From: Candidatus Atribacteria bacterium 4572_76
GTDB lineage: Bacteria > Atribacterota > Phoenicimicrobiia > Phoenicimicrobiales > Phoenicimicrobiaceae
Assembly: GCA_002084865.1 (NCBI GenBank)
Contig: NBMG01000068.1
Coordinates: 789-6,388 of the forward strand
Direction of reading: 5' to 3'
Length of the DNA: 5,600 nt
The notes beneath the pieces were generated by a model. It saw only the letters and a program-made list of their open reading frames with translations. It was not told the DNA's origin and did not search any database. Below are positions 1 through 5,122 of this stretch, in pieces. Made by a program: the position numbers and the translations under genes. The first letter of the stretch is position 1, and the number at the start of each line of letters is the position of its first letter.

Positions 1-749
1 TCTTTTTTCTTTCTAATAGTTTCATATTCAGAAATACCTTTAAAAGTTAATCCATTCTTAGTTAATCTTTCTCCCTCTTCTATCTTGTTTTCAGGATAAA
101 TCATCCCTTCATCAATTTTTCTGCCTATAATCTCTTCTGGGGTATAGCCGAATAGTTCGGTAAAGCGAGGATTTATATTTATGATACGACCTTCTTTATC
201 ATGATAAAGAGTGGCTTCCGGACTGCTATTAAAGAGACTGGCAAACATCTTTCGGGCTTTTCTTAGCTTTTTCTCTGCTTCCTTGCGTTTGGTGATATCA
301 CGAATAAAAGCAATGAGTCTGGGTTTTCCTGCGATATTAATAATTTTAGTGGCAATCTCGGTGGGGAAAATAGTACCATCTTTCTTTTTACTTATCCGAG
401 GTACGAAAATACCGTTAGAAGTTTCCTTGTCGGTAATAATCCTGGGTAATTTTTGCGCAAACTCTTCGGGAACTAAGTCAGTTAAAGTTAGCCCGATCAT
501 CTCTTCTTTGGTGTAACCAAACATCTTTGCTCCGGCAGTATTACATTCAAGTATGCGACCTTCTACTGTCTCTATTTGAATGCCTATATCAGTCAATTCT
601 ATCAAAGTACGATATTTTTCTCCTTTCTCACGTAATGTATCTTCTGTCTGCTGGTGTTTAATCCCCAGTTTTTGTAAATCAGTAATTTGCCGGCGTAATT
701 TCACTAATTCATCCATCAATTGCTCTTTGGTTTTTTCTTTACCTTTCAT
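1..749 (-). CDS. Tandem PAS-domain sensor protein, N-terminal part (C-terminus beyond the window)
   Basis: The minus strand is open from an ATG at 749-747 to the window edge, giving 249 complete codons and no stop. Residues 1-45 are charged and helical, probably a coiled coil (ELVKLRRQITDLQK). PAS domain 1 spans roughly 44-158: EKYRTLIELTDIGI, then ILECNTAGAKMFGYTKEEMIG, a KKDGTIFPTEI core strand and the closing IAFIRDITKRKEAE. PAS domain 2 starts near 166 (MFASLFNSSPEATLYHD) and repeats the pattern with NINPRFTELFGYTPEEIIG. There is no membrane segment or signal peptide, so this part is cytoplasmic. The start is supported by AAAAGGAT at 768-761, 11 bases upstream; the next upstream ATG (758) is followed directly by TGA. 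PAS domains sense ligands, redox state or light, and usually drive a histidine kinase, GGDEF, EAL or HD-GYP output. Which output applies here cannot be seen. The domain call is secure; the function is unknown. Confidence 0.93.
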   Translation of the reverse strand, partial: MKGKEKTKEQLMDELVKLRRQITDLQKLGIKHQQTEDTLREKGEKYRTLIELTDIGIQIETVEGRILECNTAGAKMFGYTKEEMIGLTLTDLVPEEFAQKLPRIITDKETSNGIFVPRISKKKDGTIFPTEIATKIINIAGKPRLIAFIRDITKRKEAEKKLRKARKMFASLFNSSPEATLYHDKEGRIININPRFTELFGYTPEEIIGRKIDEGMIYPENKIEEGERLTKNGLTFKGISEYETIRKKK

Positions 750-824
750 ATGTCACATTTATCCTTTTAGGATTTATATTTTTCAGCCTTCTCTCTATCC
801 CTATCCAGTTGGTTATAATTGAAT

Positions 825-903
825 TGTAGGGGCACAATGAATTGTGCCCTCACCGCAGTATTACCTGATTTTTTCTGTGGGCACGATGCATCGTGCCCCT
901 ACA
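825..903. repeat. 79-bp double-palindrome repeat with 11-bp terminal inverted repeats (MITE/REP-like)
   Basis: The ends TGTAGGGGCAC (825-835) and GTGCCCCTACA (893-903) are perfect inverted repeats. Each end continues into its own palindrome: 830-838 pairs with 841-849 around a GA centre, and 879-898 is a perfect 20-bp palindrome. The inner 28 bases are unremarkable. The two arms differ at three positions; two of these form a compensatory change (A836-T843 in one arm, G885-C892 in the other). Intergenic elements starting TGTAGGGG with this layout recur in many bacterial genomes (general knowledge, not checked here). I see no clear target-site duplication and no transposase. It lies in the presumed 5' leader of the PAS gene, so in RNA it could fold into two strong hairpins. 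A non-autonomous mobile element is the likeliest class, but that is not proven. Confidence 0.7.
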
Positions 904-937
904 TTACTATTTTATTTACTTTTTATGTTTTAATAAT

Positions 938-966
938 ATTATAATGCCAAAAATTTAGATTTACAA
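938..966 (-). promoter_or_regulatory. Candidate housekeeping promoter for the PAS gene
   Basis: Read on the minus strand, TTGTAA (966-961) and TATAAT (943-938) are separated by 17 bases. The -10 matches the consensus and the -35 matches at four of six positions. Transcription would start near 931 and give a leader of about 180 bases that runs through the double-palindrome repeat. The surroundings are AT-rich, so a chance match is possible. Confidence 0.5.
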
Positions 967-1081
967 ATTATTTTCATGCCTCTTTTTTTATTCAACTGAT
1001 AAAAAAAGAAGAATTTTTCACAGACTAAGCCAACCCAAAAATTAATGTTAAAGGTTACACTATCAAGTAAAAATATTTCAT
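967..1081. other. AT-rich intergenic stretch with no recognised feature
   Basis: This stretch must hold the promoter of the riboswitch-HD-GYP transcript if that transcript starts close to the aptamer. I find no -35/-10 pair on the plus strand that I would defend. No reading frame of note and no strong repeat is visible. Confidence 0.4.
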
Positions 1082-1173
1082 AAAGTTGAAAAAGGCAAAC
1101 TATCCGAAAGGATAAGACGCAAAGTTATGGGTCTAAGGTATTTTAATACTATGACCGCCAGACTACCGACTTT
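1082..1173 (+). promoter_or_regulatory. Cyclic di-GMP-I (GEMM-I) riboswitch aptamer
   Basis: The GEMM-I core is present in order. AAAGUUG (1082-1088) forms P1 with CGACUUU (1167-1173). The conserved GGCAAAC is at 1094-1100. P2 is UAUCC/GGAUA (1101-1105, 1110-1114) capped by a GAAA tetraloop. The conserved GACGCAAAG follows at 1116-1124. P3 pairs GGUC (1130-1133) with GACC (1153-1156). It contains a tetraloop receptor, CUAAG (1133-1137) with UAUG (1150-1153), and ends in the hairpin GUAU-UUUA-AUAC (1138-1149). The closing segment CUACCGA is at 1163-1169. My alignment to the Vibrio Vc2 aptamer puts G1094 at the guanine-recognition position. That favours c-di-GMP over the cGAMP-sensing variants, which carry A there. 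The aptamer lies 115 bases upstream of a c-di-GMP phosphodiesterase gene on the same strand, which supports the call. Confidence 0.93.
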
Positions 1174-1276
1174 TTTTATTTTAGAGAAAACATATTTACC
1201 GAAAAGAAACTCATATTAATTAATAATATATATATATAAATTATCCAACCAGAGTTTTATAAAAAAAGTAGGTGGT
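1162..1276 (+). promoter_or_regulatory. Proposed expression platform: aptamer 3' strand pairs with the ribosome-binding site
   Basis: ACTACCGACTTTTTTTAT (1162-1179) can pair antiparallel with ATAAAAAAAGTAGGTGGT (1259-1276). Of 18 positions, 17 pair (one of them G-U), and the only mismatch is G1168 opposite A1270. The right arm includes most of the Shine-Dalgarno sequence (AGGTGGTGG, 1270-1278). The left arm includes the conserved ACC and the 3' strand of aptamer helix P1, so P1 and this helix exclude each other. The inferred mechanism is that without ligand the long helix hides the ribosome-binding site, and with c-di-GMP P1 forms and the site is free (ON switch). The loop of about 79 bases is AT-rich and weakly structured. 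The pairing is read from the sequence; direction and mechanism are inference. Confidence 0.62.
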
Positions 1277-1288
1277 GGAACTATTAAT

Positions 1289-3022
1289 TTGAATCAAAGT
1301 CCTGAAAACGAAGAATTTGAAAATATAAAAGCAAGATTAATAACTGATTTTAGTTATAGCTTTTTTACTTTATCAGTTTTCTTTATTGTTGTTTTTATTC
1401 TAAAATATTTCTTCCATATTTTCTTCTATGCGGAAATTTTATTTCTTATTTTTGGTTGGGCAGCTTTTAGCTACTTAGCTCAATACTTTATAAAAAAGCG
1501 GAAAATTAATCTTAAAACATTAAAGAGCTTCAATTTTGCCCATTATATTATAGGCCTAATGTTCATGACCGCTATTTTTTATTACATTGGCGGCGCACTA
1601 TGGGTTGGGGCTATTTTTTATGTCTTCACTATCCTTTATGCCAGTTTTTTGTCTAACCCCAAAGAAGGAATAATCATTACCTCTATCGCTTTTATTAGTT
1701 ATAGTGCTGTAGTTTTATTGGAATATTTTAATCTCATCCCCTATAAAGGTCTATTCAAATCAACCTCTTATCTTTATTTAGATACTCAGTATATTGTTAC
1801 TACCATCCTGGTTGTAGGGGTAGCCTTTGCTTTAATCTTTATTACCGGTAAAAATTTTGCTCAGATATTAAAAGAAAAAAATGAAGAATTAAGTCGAAAC
1901 AAGAAAAAGTTAGAAGAATTTAGTAATAAATTAGAAGAAAAAGTTAGATTTCGAACCAAAGAGTTAAAAAAATCTAAAGACCAACTATCCGTACTTTATC
2001 AGATCTCCCGAACTATTAGTTCGACATTAAAACTTGATGATATTTTACAAACTATTTTAGATTTTTCTATTAAAATTAGCGCTGCCGGCAGGGGTTCGAT
2101 TATGCTTTTAGATAAAAAGAAACGTATTTTCTTTATTAAAATTCCCTATGATAAGAGTGAAAAAAATATCGATAAAATTACTTTTGCTGAAAATGAAAAT
2201 ACTATCGGTTGGGTGGTCAGAAACAAAAAATTCTTATATATTGAAGACTTAGAAAATGATAAAAATTTTTCAAAAATAAAGCTAATTCGTAGGCGCATAA
2301 AACAACTTTTAATCATCCCTATAATTGTAGAAGATAAAGTAATAGGAGTAATAAATTTAGAAAATACTTCTCTTAACTCCGATACAATAGACTTGCTGAG
2401 GTCATTTTCTGAGGGAGCAGCAATTGCTATTAATAATGCCCGTTTATATCAAAAAATTCAGGATAGTTATTTTGAAATTACAAAAGCATTAGCCCAGGCC
2501 ATTGAAGCAAAAGACCCCTATACTCATGGCCATTCGGCAAGAGTAGTGGAACATGCAGCATTAATCGCCCAAAAACTTGACCTACCAGAAGAAGAAAAAG
2601 AATTATTGAAATACGCATCGATGCTGCACGATATCGGAAAGATTGGGGTAAGAGGAATTGTTCTAAATAATTCTAAGGGTTTAACCGTCAAGGAATACGA
2701 TGAAATCAAGAAACATCCCCTTGTTGGCGAAAGCATCATTCAACCCATAGAATTATTACACCCTATAAGACCATTAATCAGACATCATCACGAATGGTTT
2801 AATGGCAAAGGCTATCCTGATGGATTATCCGGGGAAAATATACCTTTAGGTGCCCGCATTCTGGCTGTAGCCGATGCCTATGATGCTATGAAATCCGATC
2901 GACCCTATCGTAAAGCCCTAACCGAAGAAGCGGCTATCCGGGAACTTAAACGCGGAAGCGGTACTCAGTTTGACCCTAAAATAGTAGAGATATTTTCAGA
3001 AATATCGAAAATTAAAAGCTAA
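1289..3022 (+). CDS. Membrane-bound GAF/HD-GYP cyclic di-GMP phosphodiesterase
   Basis: This protein of 577 residues has six hydrophobic segments (about 21-42, 45-67, 83-104, 105-121, 127-147, 167-188). A charged coiled coil follows (190-233), then a GAF domain (about 235-388, with NTIGWVVRNKK and VIGVINLEN). The C-terminal HD-GYP domain (about 393-575) is complete: H413/H415 in YTHGHSARV, H447-D448 in HDIGK, H476, H500-H501-E502, the signature G508-Y509-P510, and D529/D532 in AVADAYDAM. Such domains hydrolyse c-di-GMP to pGpG or GMP with a bound di-metal centre. The membrane part is an unrecognised sensor. The start is TTG at 1289, ten bases after AGGTGGTGG (1270-1278). The next in-frame ATG, at codon 91, would remove the first two membrane segments. 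An upstream c-di-GMP riboswitch probably controls translation. The stop overlaps that of convergent cysK by three bases. Catalytic activity is inferred from the intact motifs. Confidence 0.95.
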   Translation: MNQSPENEEFENIKARLITDFSYSFFTLSVFFIVVFILKYFFHIFFYAEILFLIFGWAAFSYLAQYFIKKRKINLKTLKSFNFAHYIIGLMFMTAIFYYIGGALWVGAIFYVFTILYASFLSNPKEGIIITSIAFISYSAVVLLEYFNLIPYKGLFKSTSYLYLDTQYIVTTILVVGVAFALIFITGKNFAQILKEKNEELSRNKKKLEEFSNKLEEKVRFRTKELKKSKDQLSVLYQISRTISSTLKLDDILQTILDFSIKISAAGRGSIMLLDKKKRIFFIKIPYDKSEKNIDKITFAENENTIGWVVRNKKFLYIEDLENDKNFSKIKLIRRRIKQLLIIPIIVEDKVIGVINLENTSLNSDTIDLLRSFSEGAAIAINNARLYQKIQDSYFEITKALAQAIEAKDPYTHGHSARVVEHAALIAQKLDLPEEEKELLKYASMLHDIGKIGVRGIVLNNSKGLTVKEYDEIKKHPLVGESIIQPIELLHPIRPLIRHHHEWFNGKGYPDGLSGENIPLGARILAVADAYDAMKSDRPYRKALTEEAAIRELKRGSGTQFDPKIVEIFSEISKIKS

Positions 3023-3915
3023 AGAAGCGCGGTACTGAAGTACCTTTCTGCCCGGTCAGGCAATACGGTCACTACACGGTTACGCCCATTATCCACATGA
3101 AGGGCAGCAAAGACATTGGCTCCCGATGAGGTCCCTACCAGCAATCCTTCTTCTTTGGAAAGTTGGCGGGTAGTTTCGATAGCTTCTTCATCGGTAACCG
3201 TAAAGACCATGTCTACCATTTTTACATCCAGGACAGCAGGGATAAATCCGTCTCCGATTCCCTGAATCTGATGAAGCCCCGGTTCCTGACCCAACAAGGC
3301 AGAACTGTTTTTTGGTTCTACTGCTATAATTTTTACTTTAGGATTTTTTTCTTTGAGAAATTTCCCAATTCCCTGAAGGGTTCCTCCGCTTCCTACCCCG
3401 GCTATAAAGACGTCTATCTTCCCCTTCATATCTTCCCAAATTTCAGGGGCAATCTGCTGATAATGAATCTCGGGATTATGGGGATTTACAAACTGGTCGG
3501 CAACAAAATATTTTTCCGGTTCTGCTTCGGTAATCTCCCGCATCTTTTTTATGCTTCCGGGCAGGCTCCCTTGGGCTGAGGTGAAGAGAATCTCGCCGCC
3601 AAAAGCTTGAATTATTTTCTTCCGTTCTTCACTCATATTTTCCGGCATTACACAAATTACCTGATAGCCCTTCTGCACTCCCACTAAAGTTAAACCAATT
3701 CCGGTATTCCCGGAAGTTGCCTCAATAATGGTCATTCCCGGTTTAAGTTTTCCTTCTTTTTCCGCCATTTCGATAATGTGTTTGGCTACTCTATCTTTAA
3801 TGCTTCCACCGGGATTTAAATGTTCAGCTTTTACAAATACATTTCCCGAAGACATCTTTTTTAATTGAACCAAAGGAATATTTCCTATCGCATCCAGAAC
3901 GGAATTTACCAGCAT
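3019..3915 (-). CDS. cysK: Cysteine synthase (O-acetylserine sulfhydrylase), CysK type
   Basis: This 298-residue fold-type II PLP enzyme should make L-cysteine from O-acetylserine and sulfide in the cytoplasm. The PLP lysine is K40 in NPGGSIKDR. The substrate loop TSGNTG is at 67-72, the phosphate-binding GVGSGGT at 173-179, and GTSSGAN at 261-267. PGLHQIQGIGDGFIP (212-226) is the segment typical of CysK, and the C-terminus PDRAERYFST matches the family ending. At 298 residues it is close to the usual length of about 300-310, with no regulatory CBS domain. The start (ATG 3915-3913) has AAGGAGG at 3931-3925, nine bases upstream. It has its own promoter (3999-4027) and shares no operon visible here; its stop overlaps the convergent HD-GYP stop. 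A cystathionine beta-synthase-like or S-sulfocysteine synthase role is possible but less likely given the CysK motif. No serine acetyltransferase gene is in view. Confidence 0.95.
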   Translation of the reverse strand: MLVNSVLDAIGNIPLVQLKKMSSGNVFVKAEHLNPGGSIKDRVAKHIIEMAEKEGKLKPGMTIIEATSGNTGIGLTLVGVQKGYQVICVMPENMSEERKKIIQAFGGEILFTSAQGSLPGSIKKMREITEAEPEKYFVADQFVNPHNPEIHYQQIAPEIWEDMKGKIDVFIAGVGSGGTLQGIGKFLKEKNPKVKIIAVEPKNSSALLGQEPGLHQIQGIGDGFIPAVLDVKMVDMVFTVTDEEAIETTRQLSKEEGLLVGTSSGANVFAALHVDNGRNRVVTVLPDRAERYFSTALL

Positions 3916-3933
3916 AACAACAAGCCTCCTTAA

Positions 3934-3957
3934 CCCCTACCAGGGGACGGTCCTCTG
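3934..3957 (-). promoter_or_regulatory. cysK leader: two competing small hairpins
   Basis: Two overlapping inverted repeats lie just upstream of the cysK ribosome-binding site. CAGGGGA/TCCTCTG (3941-3947, 3951-3957) is a 7-bp stem with a CGG loop and one G-T pair when read on the plus strand. CCCCT/AGGGG (3934-3938, 3942-3946) is a 5-bp stem with a 3-base loop. They share 3942-3946, so only one can form at a time. No U-tract follows, so this is not a standard terminator. The GGGGACGGTCC motif resembles a widespread intergenic repeat, so a repeat remnant is equally likely. Confidence 0.4.
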
Positions 3958-3998
3958 TCAGGTTTCTCTGATAAGATTAAAATCATTTTTGATTAGAA

Positions 3999-4027
3999 AT
4001 TATAACAAAATTAATCAGGATTTGCAA
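3999..4027 (-). promoter_or_regulatory. Housekeeping promoter of cysK
   Basis: On the minus strand, TTGCAA (4027-4022) and TATAAT (4004-3999) are separated by exactly 17 bases. The -10 is consensus and the -35 matches at four of six positions. The start would be near 3992, leaving a leader of about 77 bases before the cysK ATG. The inverted repeat TGATTA (3990-3995) and TAATCA (4012-4017) brackets the -10 box and could be an operator. Confidence 0.7.
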
Positions 4028-4057
4028 GAAAATATAAAAATATAAATTATTATAATC

Positions 4058-4090
4058 ATATTCATATTTTTATAAGAAAAATATGAATAT
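4058..4090. repeat. Perfect 14-bp inverted repeat with 5-base loop between divergent promoters
   Basis: ATATTCATATTTTT (4058-4071) and AAAAATATGAATAT (4077-4090) are exact reverse complements separated by ATAAG. The structure is almost wholly A/T. It lies about 30 bases upstream of the cysK -35 and about 135 bases upstream of the rightward promoter. A second small palindrome (six A, G, six T) follows directly at 4091-4103. It could be a regulator site or a bidirectional transcription barrier. No function can be assigned. Confidence 0.6.
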
Positions 4091-4223
4091 AAAAAAGTTT
4101 TTTAGCAAAATACCAAAGGTCTGGAAATTTTAAAGTAATCTGCTGTACTTTAATTTTTATCTAAGTTAGCCGAGTTTGGAAGATTAATAAATATATTATT
4201 AAACATTATATTAGAAATAATGA

Positions 4224-4252
4224 TTGACAAAAAGTTCTTTATGATGTATATT
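4224..4252 (+). promoter_or_regulatory. Consensus housekeeping promoter of the two-gene small-protein unit
   Basis: TTGACA (4224-4229) is a perfect -35, and TATATT (4247-4252) lies 17 bases on. Transcription would start near 4259, about 30 bases before the ATG at 4290. The inverted repeat CATTAT (4204-4209) and ATAATG (4217-4222) ends two bases before the -35 and may be an operator. Confidence 0.8.
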
Positions 4253-4289
4253 ATATTTAAAATAATGTTTTTATTAAAAGGAGTAACTT

Positions 4290-4508
4290 ATGAAAGGTGA
4301 AACAAAAGAACAACGTTTTAAACGTGTTGCTAAAAGGAGAGTCCAACGGGTTTTAGATAGCCTGCGGAGTTTATCGCAGTGTTCAAATAAACGAATGTAC
4401 AAATGGAATGAAGAACAGCTTAAAAAAATCTGGGATGCTATTGACCATGATTTAAAATCTTGCCAAGAAAGTTTTAAAAATGCGGAACCGGAAGAATTTC
4501 AATTATAA
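4290..4508 (+). CDS. Small basic helical protein, function unknown
   Basis: A 72-residue protein that I do not recognise. It is highly charged and predicted mainly helical: a basic N-terminal helix (about 5-28, KRVAKRRVQRVLDSLRSL), a short connector LSQCSNKRMYKW (29-39), a second helix (about 40-64) and an acidic tail. It has two cysteines (C31, C58) and no signal peptide or membrane segment. The basic N-terminus would suit nucleic-acid binding, but that is only a guess. Expression support is strong: a consensus promoter at 4224-4252 and AAAGGAG (4277-4283) six bases before the ATG. The next gene follows within 25 bases on the same strand, so the two are probably co-transcribed. No truncation is seen. 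Confidence 0.8.
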   Translation: MKGETKEQRFKRVAKRRVQRVLDSLRSLSQCSNKRMYKWNEEQLKKIWDAIDHDLKSCQESFKNAEPEEFQL

Positions 4509-4531
4509 AACAGGAGGTGTTGGTTAAAATA

Positions 4532-4795
4532 ATGGCTATGATTTTATATAAGAAAGTTTCTTTTTCTTTTGAAGAAAAAGATTATGATATTAAAGTATTT
4601 TACGATGATAAAACTATAAATATTGTCGCTTTTAGAAATAATTATCCTGCCAATGGTTTAAGGCATCAAATAAAAATTTCTAAAAGTATCCCCATTGAAG
4701 AAATATTAAAGCAAAAAGTAATTAACGAATTAATTGAAATCTGTAAAAAAGATATTTCTGAAAAAAGATGGGAACGACTAACTGCAATTAAATAA
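4532..4795 (+). CDS. Small hypothetical protein, second gene of the unit
   Basis: I do not recognise this protein of 87 residues from the ATG at 4532. It looks like a compact alpha/beta domain. Alternating strands come first (ILYKKVSFSFEEKDYDIKVFYD, then KTINIVAFRN), then a loop with NGLRHQIKISKSIP, and an amphipathic C-terminal helix (EEILKQKVINELIEICKKDISEKRWERL). There is no signal peptide or membrane segment, and one cysteine. The frame is open back to a GTG at 4517, but that codon overlaps the Shine-Dalgarno AGGAGGTG (4512-4519) and cannot be the start. The TTG at 4520 is also too close. The ATG at 4532 is preferred, with a rather long 14-base gap from AGGAGG; the ATG at 4538 is the alternative. 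It lies 23 bases after the preceding stop and shares its promoter. No clear terminator separates it from the convergent gene. Confidence 0.78.
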   Translation: MAMILYKKVSFSFEEKDYDIKVFYDDKTINIVAFRNNYPANGLRHQIKISKSIPIEEILKQKVINELIEICKKDISEKRWERLTAIK

Positions 4796-4857
4796 GATAT
4801 TAGAATAGTAACCTTCTTTTACCTTTTACTTTTTCTATTATAATAAAAAATAATGAT

Positions 4858-5091
4858 TTAAAAATAACCTCTGCTCTCAATTATTTCTTTTAACTTCTTA
4901 TCAATAGTACCATCAGGAAGGACATAATCAGGAGATACATACCCTTCTTCTTCAAACTTTTTCTTTCTGATACAACCATTTCCCTCATTCCAGCAGTAAT
5001 TCTCAATCCATTTTTTGTCTAACAAACCTTTATCATAAGCTCTCTTCATCCCGGAAGTTTGATTATACCATTGGCACATTTTACCCATCAT
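4858..5091 (-). CDS. Small three-cysteine protein, function unknown
   Basis: A 77-residue soluble protein that I do not recognise. It has three cysteines (C6, C33, C40) and several aromatic residues in WYNQTSGMKRAYDKGLLDKKWIENYCW. It continues with a short basic patch IRKKK and an ordered-looking C-terminal segment, YVSPDYVLPDGTIDKKLKEI. The cysteine spacing could suit a small metal or Fe-S site, but only three cysteines are present, so this is speculative. The start is ATG 5091-5089 (a second ATG follows directly), with AAGGAAGG at 5106-5099 seven bases upstream. That site lies in an inverted repeat, suggesting control of translation. It converges with the plus-strand small-protein unit, 62 bases between stops. 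The gene has a good start signal and protein-like composition, so I take it as real. Confidence 0.78.
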   Translation of the reverse strand: MMGKMCQWYNQTSGMKRAYDKGLLDKKWIENYCWNEGNGCIRKKKFEEEGYVSPDYVLPDGTIDKKLKEIIESRGYF

Positions 5092-5096
5092 TATCT

Positions 5097-5116
5097 AACC
5101 TTCCTTTTATAAGGTT
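5097..5116 (-). promoter_or_regulatory. Hairpin overlapping the ribosome-binding site of the 77-residue gene
   Basis: In the minus-strand RNA, AACCUU (5116-5111) can pair perfectly with AAGGUU (5102-5097) around an 8-base loop. The Shine-Dalgarno AAGGAAGG (5106-5099) is split between loop and stem, so the hairpin would partly hide it. The stem is only six pairs, so the structure is weak and may be incidental. Confidence 0.4.
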
Positions 5117-5122
5117 CCGCTC

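Noticed and set aside
211..822. Plus-strand reading frames at 211-516 and 580-822
   Set aside because: The first lies opposite the PAS coding region, and the second runs from it into its upstream leader. They lack ribosome-binding sites and show no protein-family features.
1082..1173. cGAMP-sensing GEMM-Ib variant
   Set aside because: The guanine-recognition position aligns to G1094, whereas the cGAMP variants carry A there. The downstream HD-GYP gene also fits c-di-GMP.
1167..1184. Intrinsic terminator formed by aptamer helix P1 and the run of seven T
   Set aside because: P1 is short and A/U-rich, unlike a terminator stem, and the T-run is better explained by its long pairing with 1259-1269. 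Termination control is not excluded, but it is the weaker reading.
2524..2739. Minus-strand reading frame of 71 codons
   Set aside because: It lies opposite the HD-GYP catalytic motifs and is a shadow frame.
3163..3579. Plus-strand reading frame of 138 codons
   Set aside because: It lies wholly opposite cysK, whose motifs are clear; the frame is a shadow of that gene.
3916..3992. T-box or SAM riboswitch in the cysK leader
   Set aside because: The leader is too short, with no T-box motif, no SAM aptamer core and no terminator.
4517..4531. GTG or TTG start for the second small gene
   Set aside because: GTG 4517 overlaps the Shine-Dalgarno AGGAGGTG and TTG 4520 lies directly after it, so neither leaves room for initiation.
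4796..4857. Bidirectional terminator between the convergent small genes
   Set aside because: Only weak A/T inverted repeats are present (such as ATTAT/ATAAT); no GC-containing stem with a T-run is visible.
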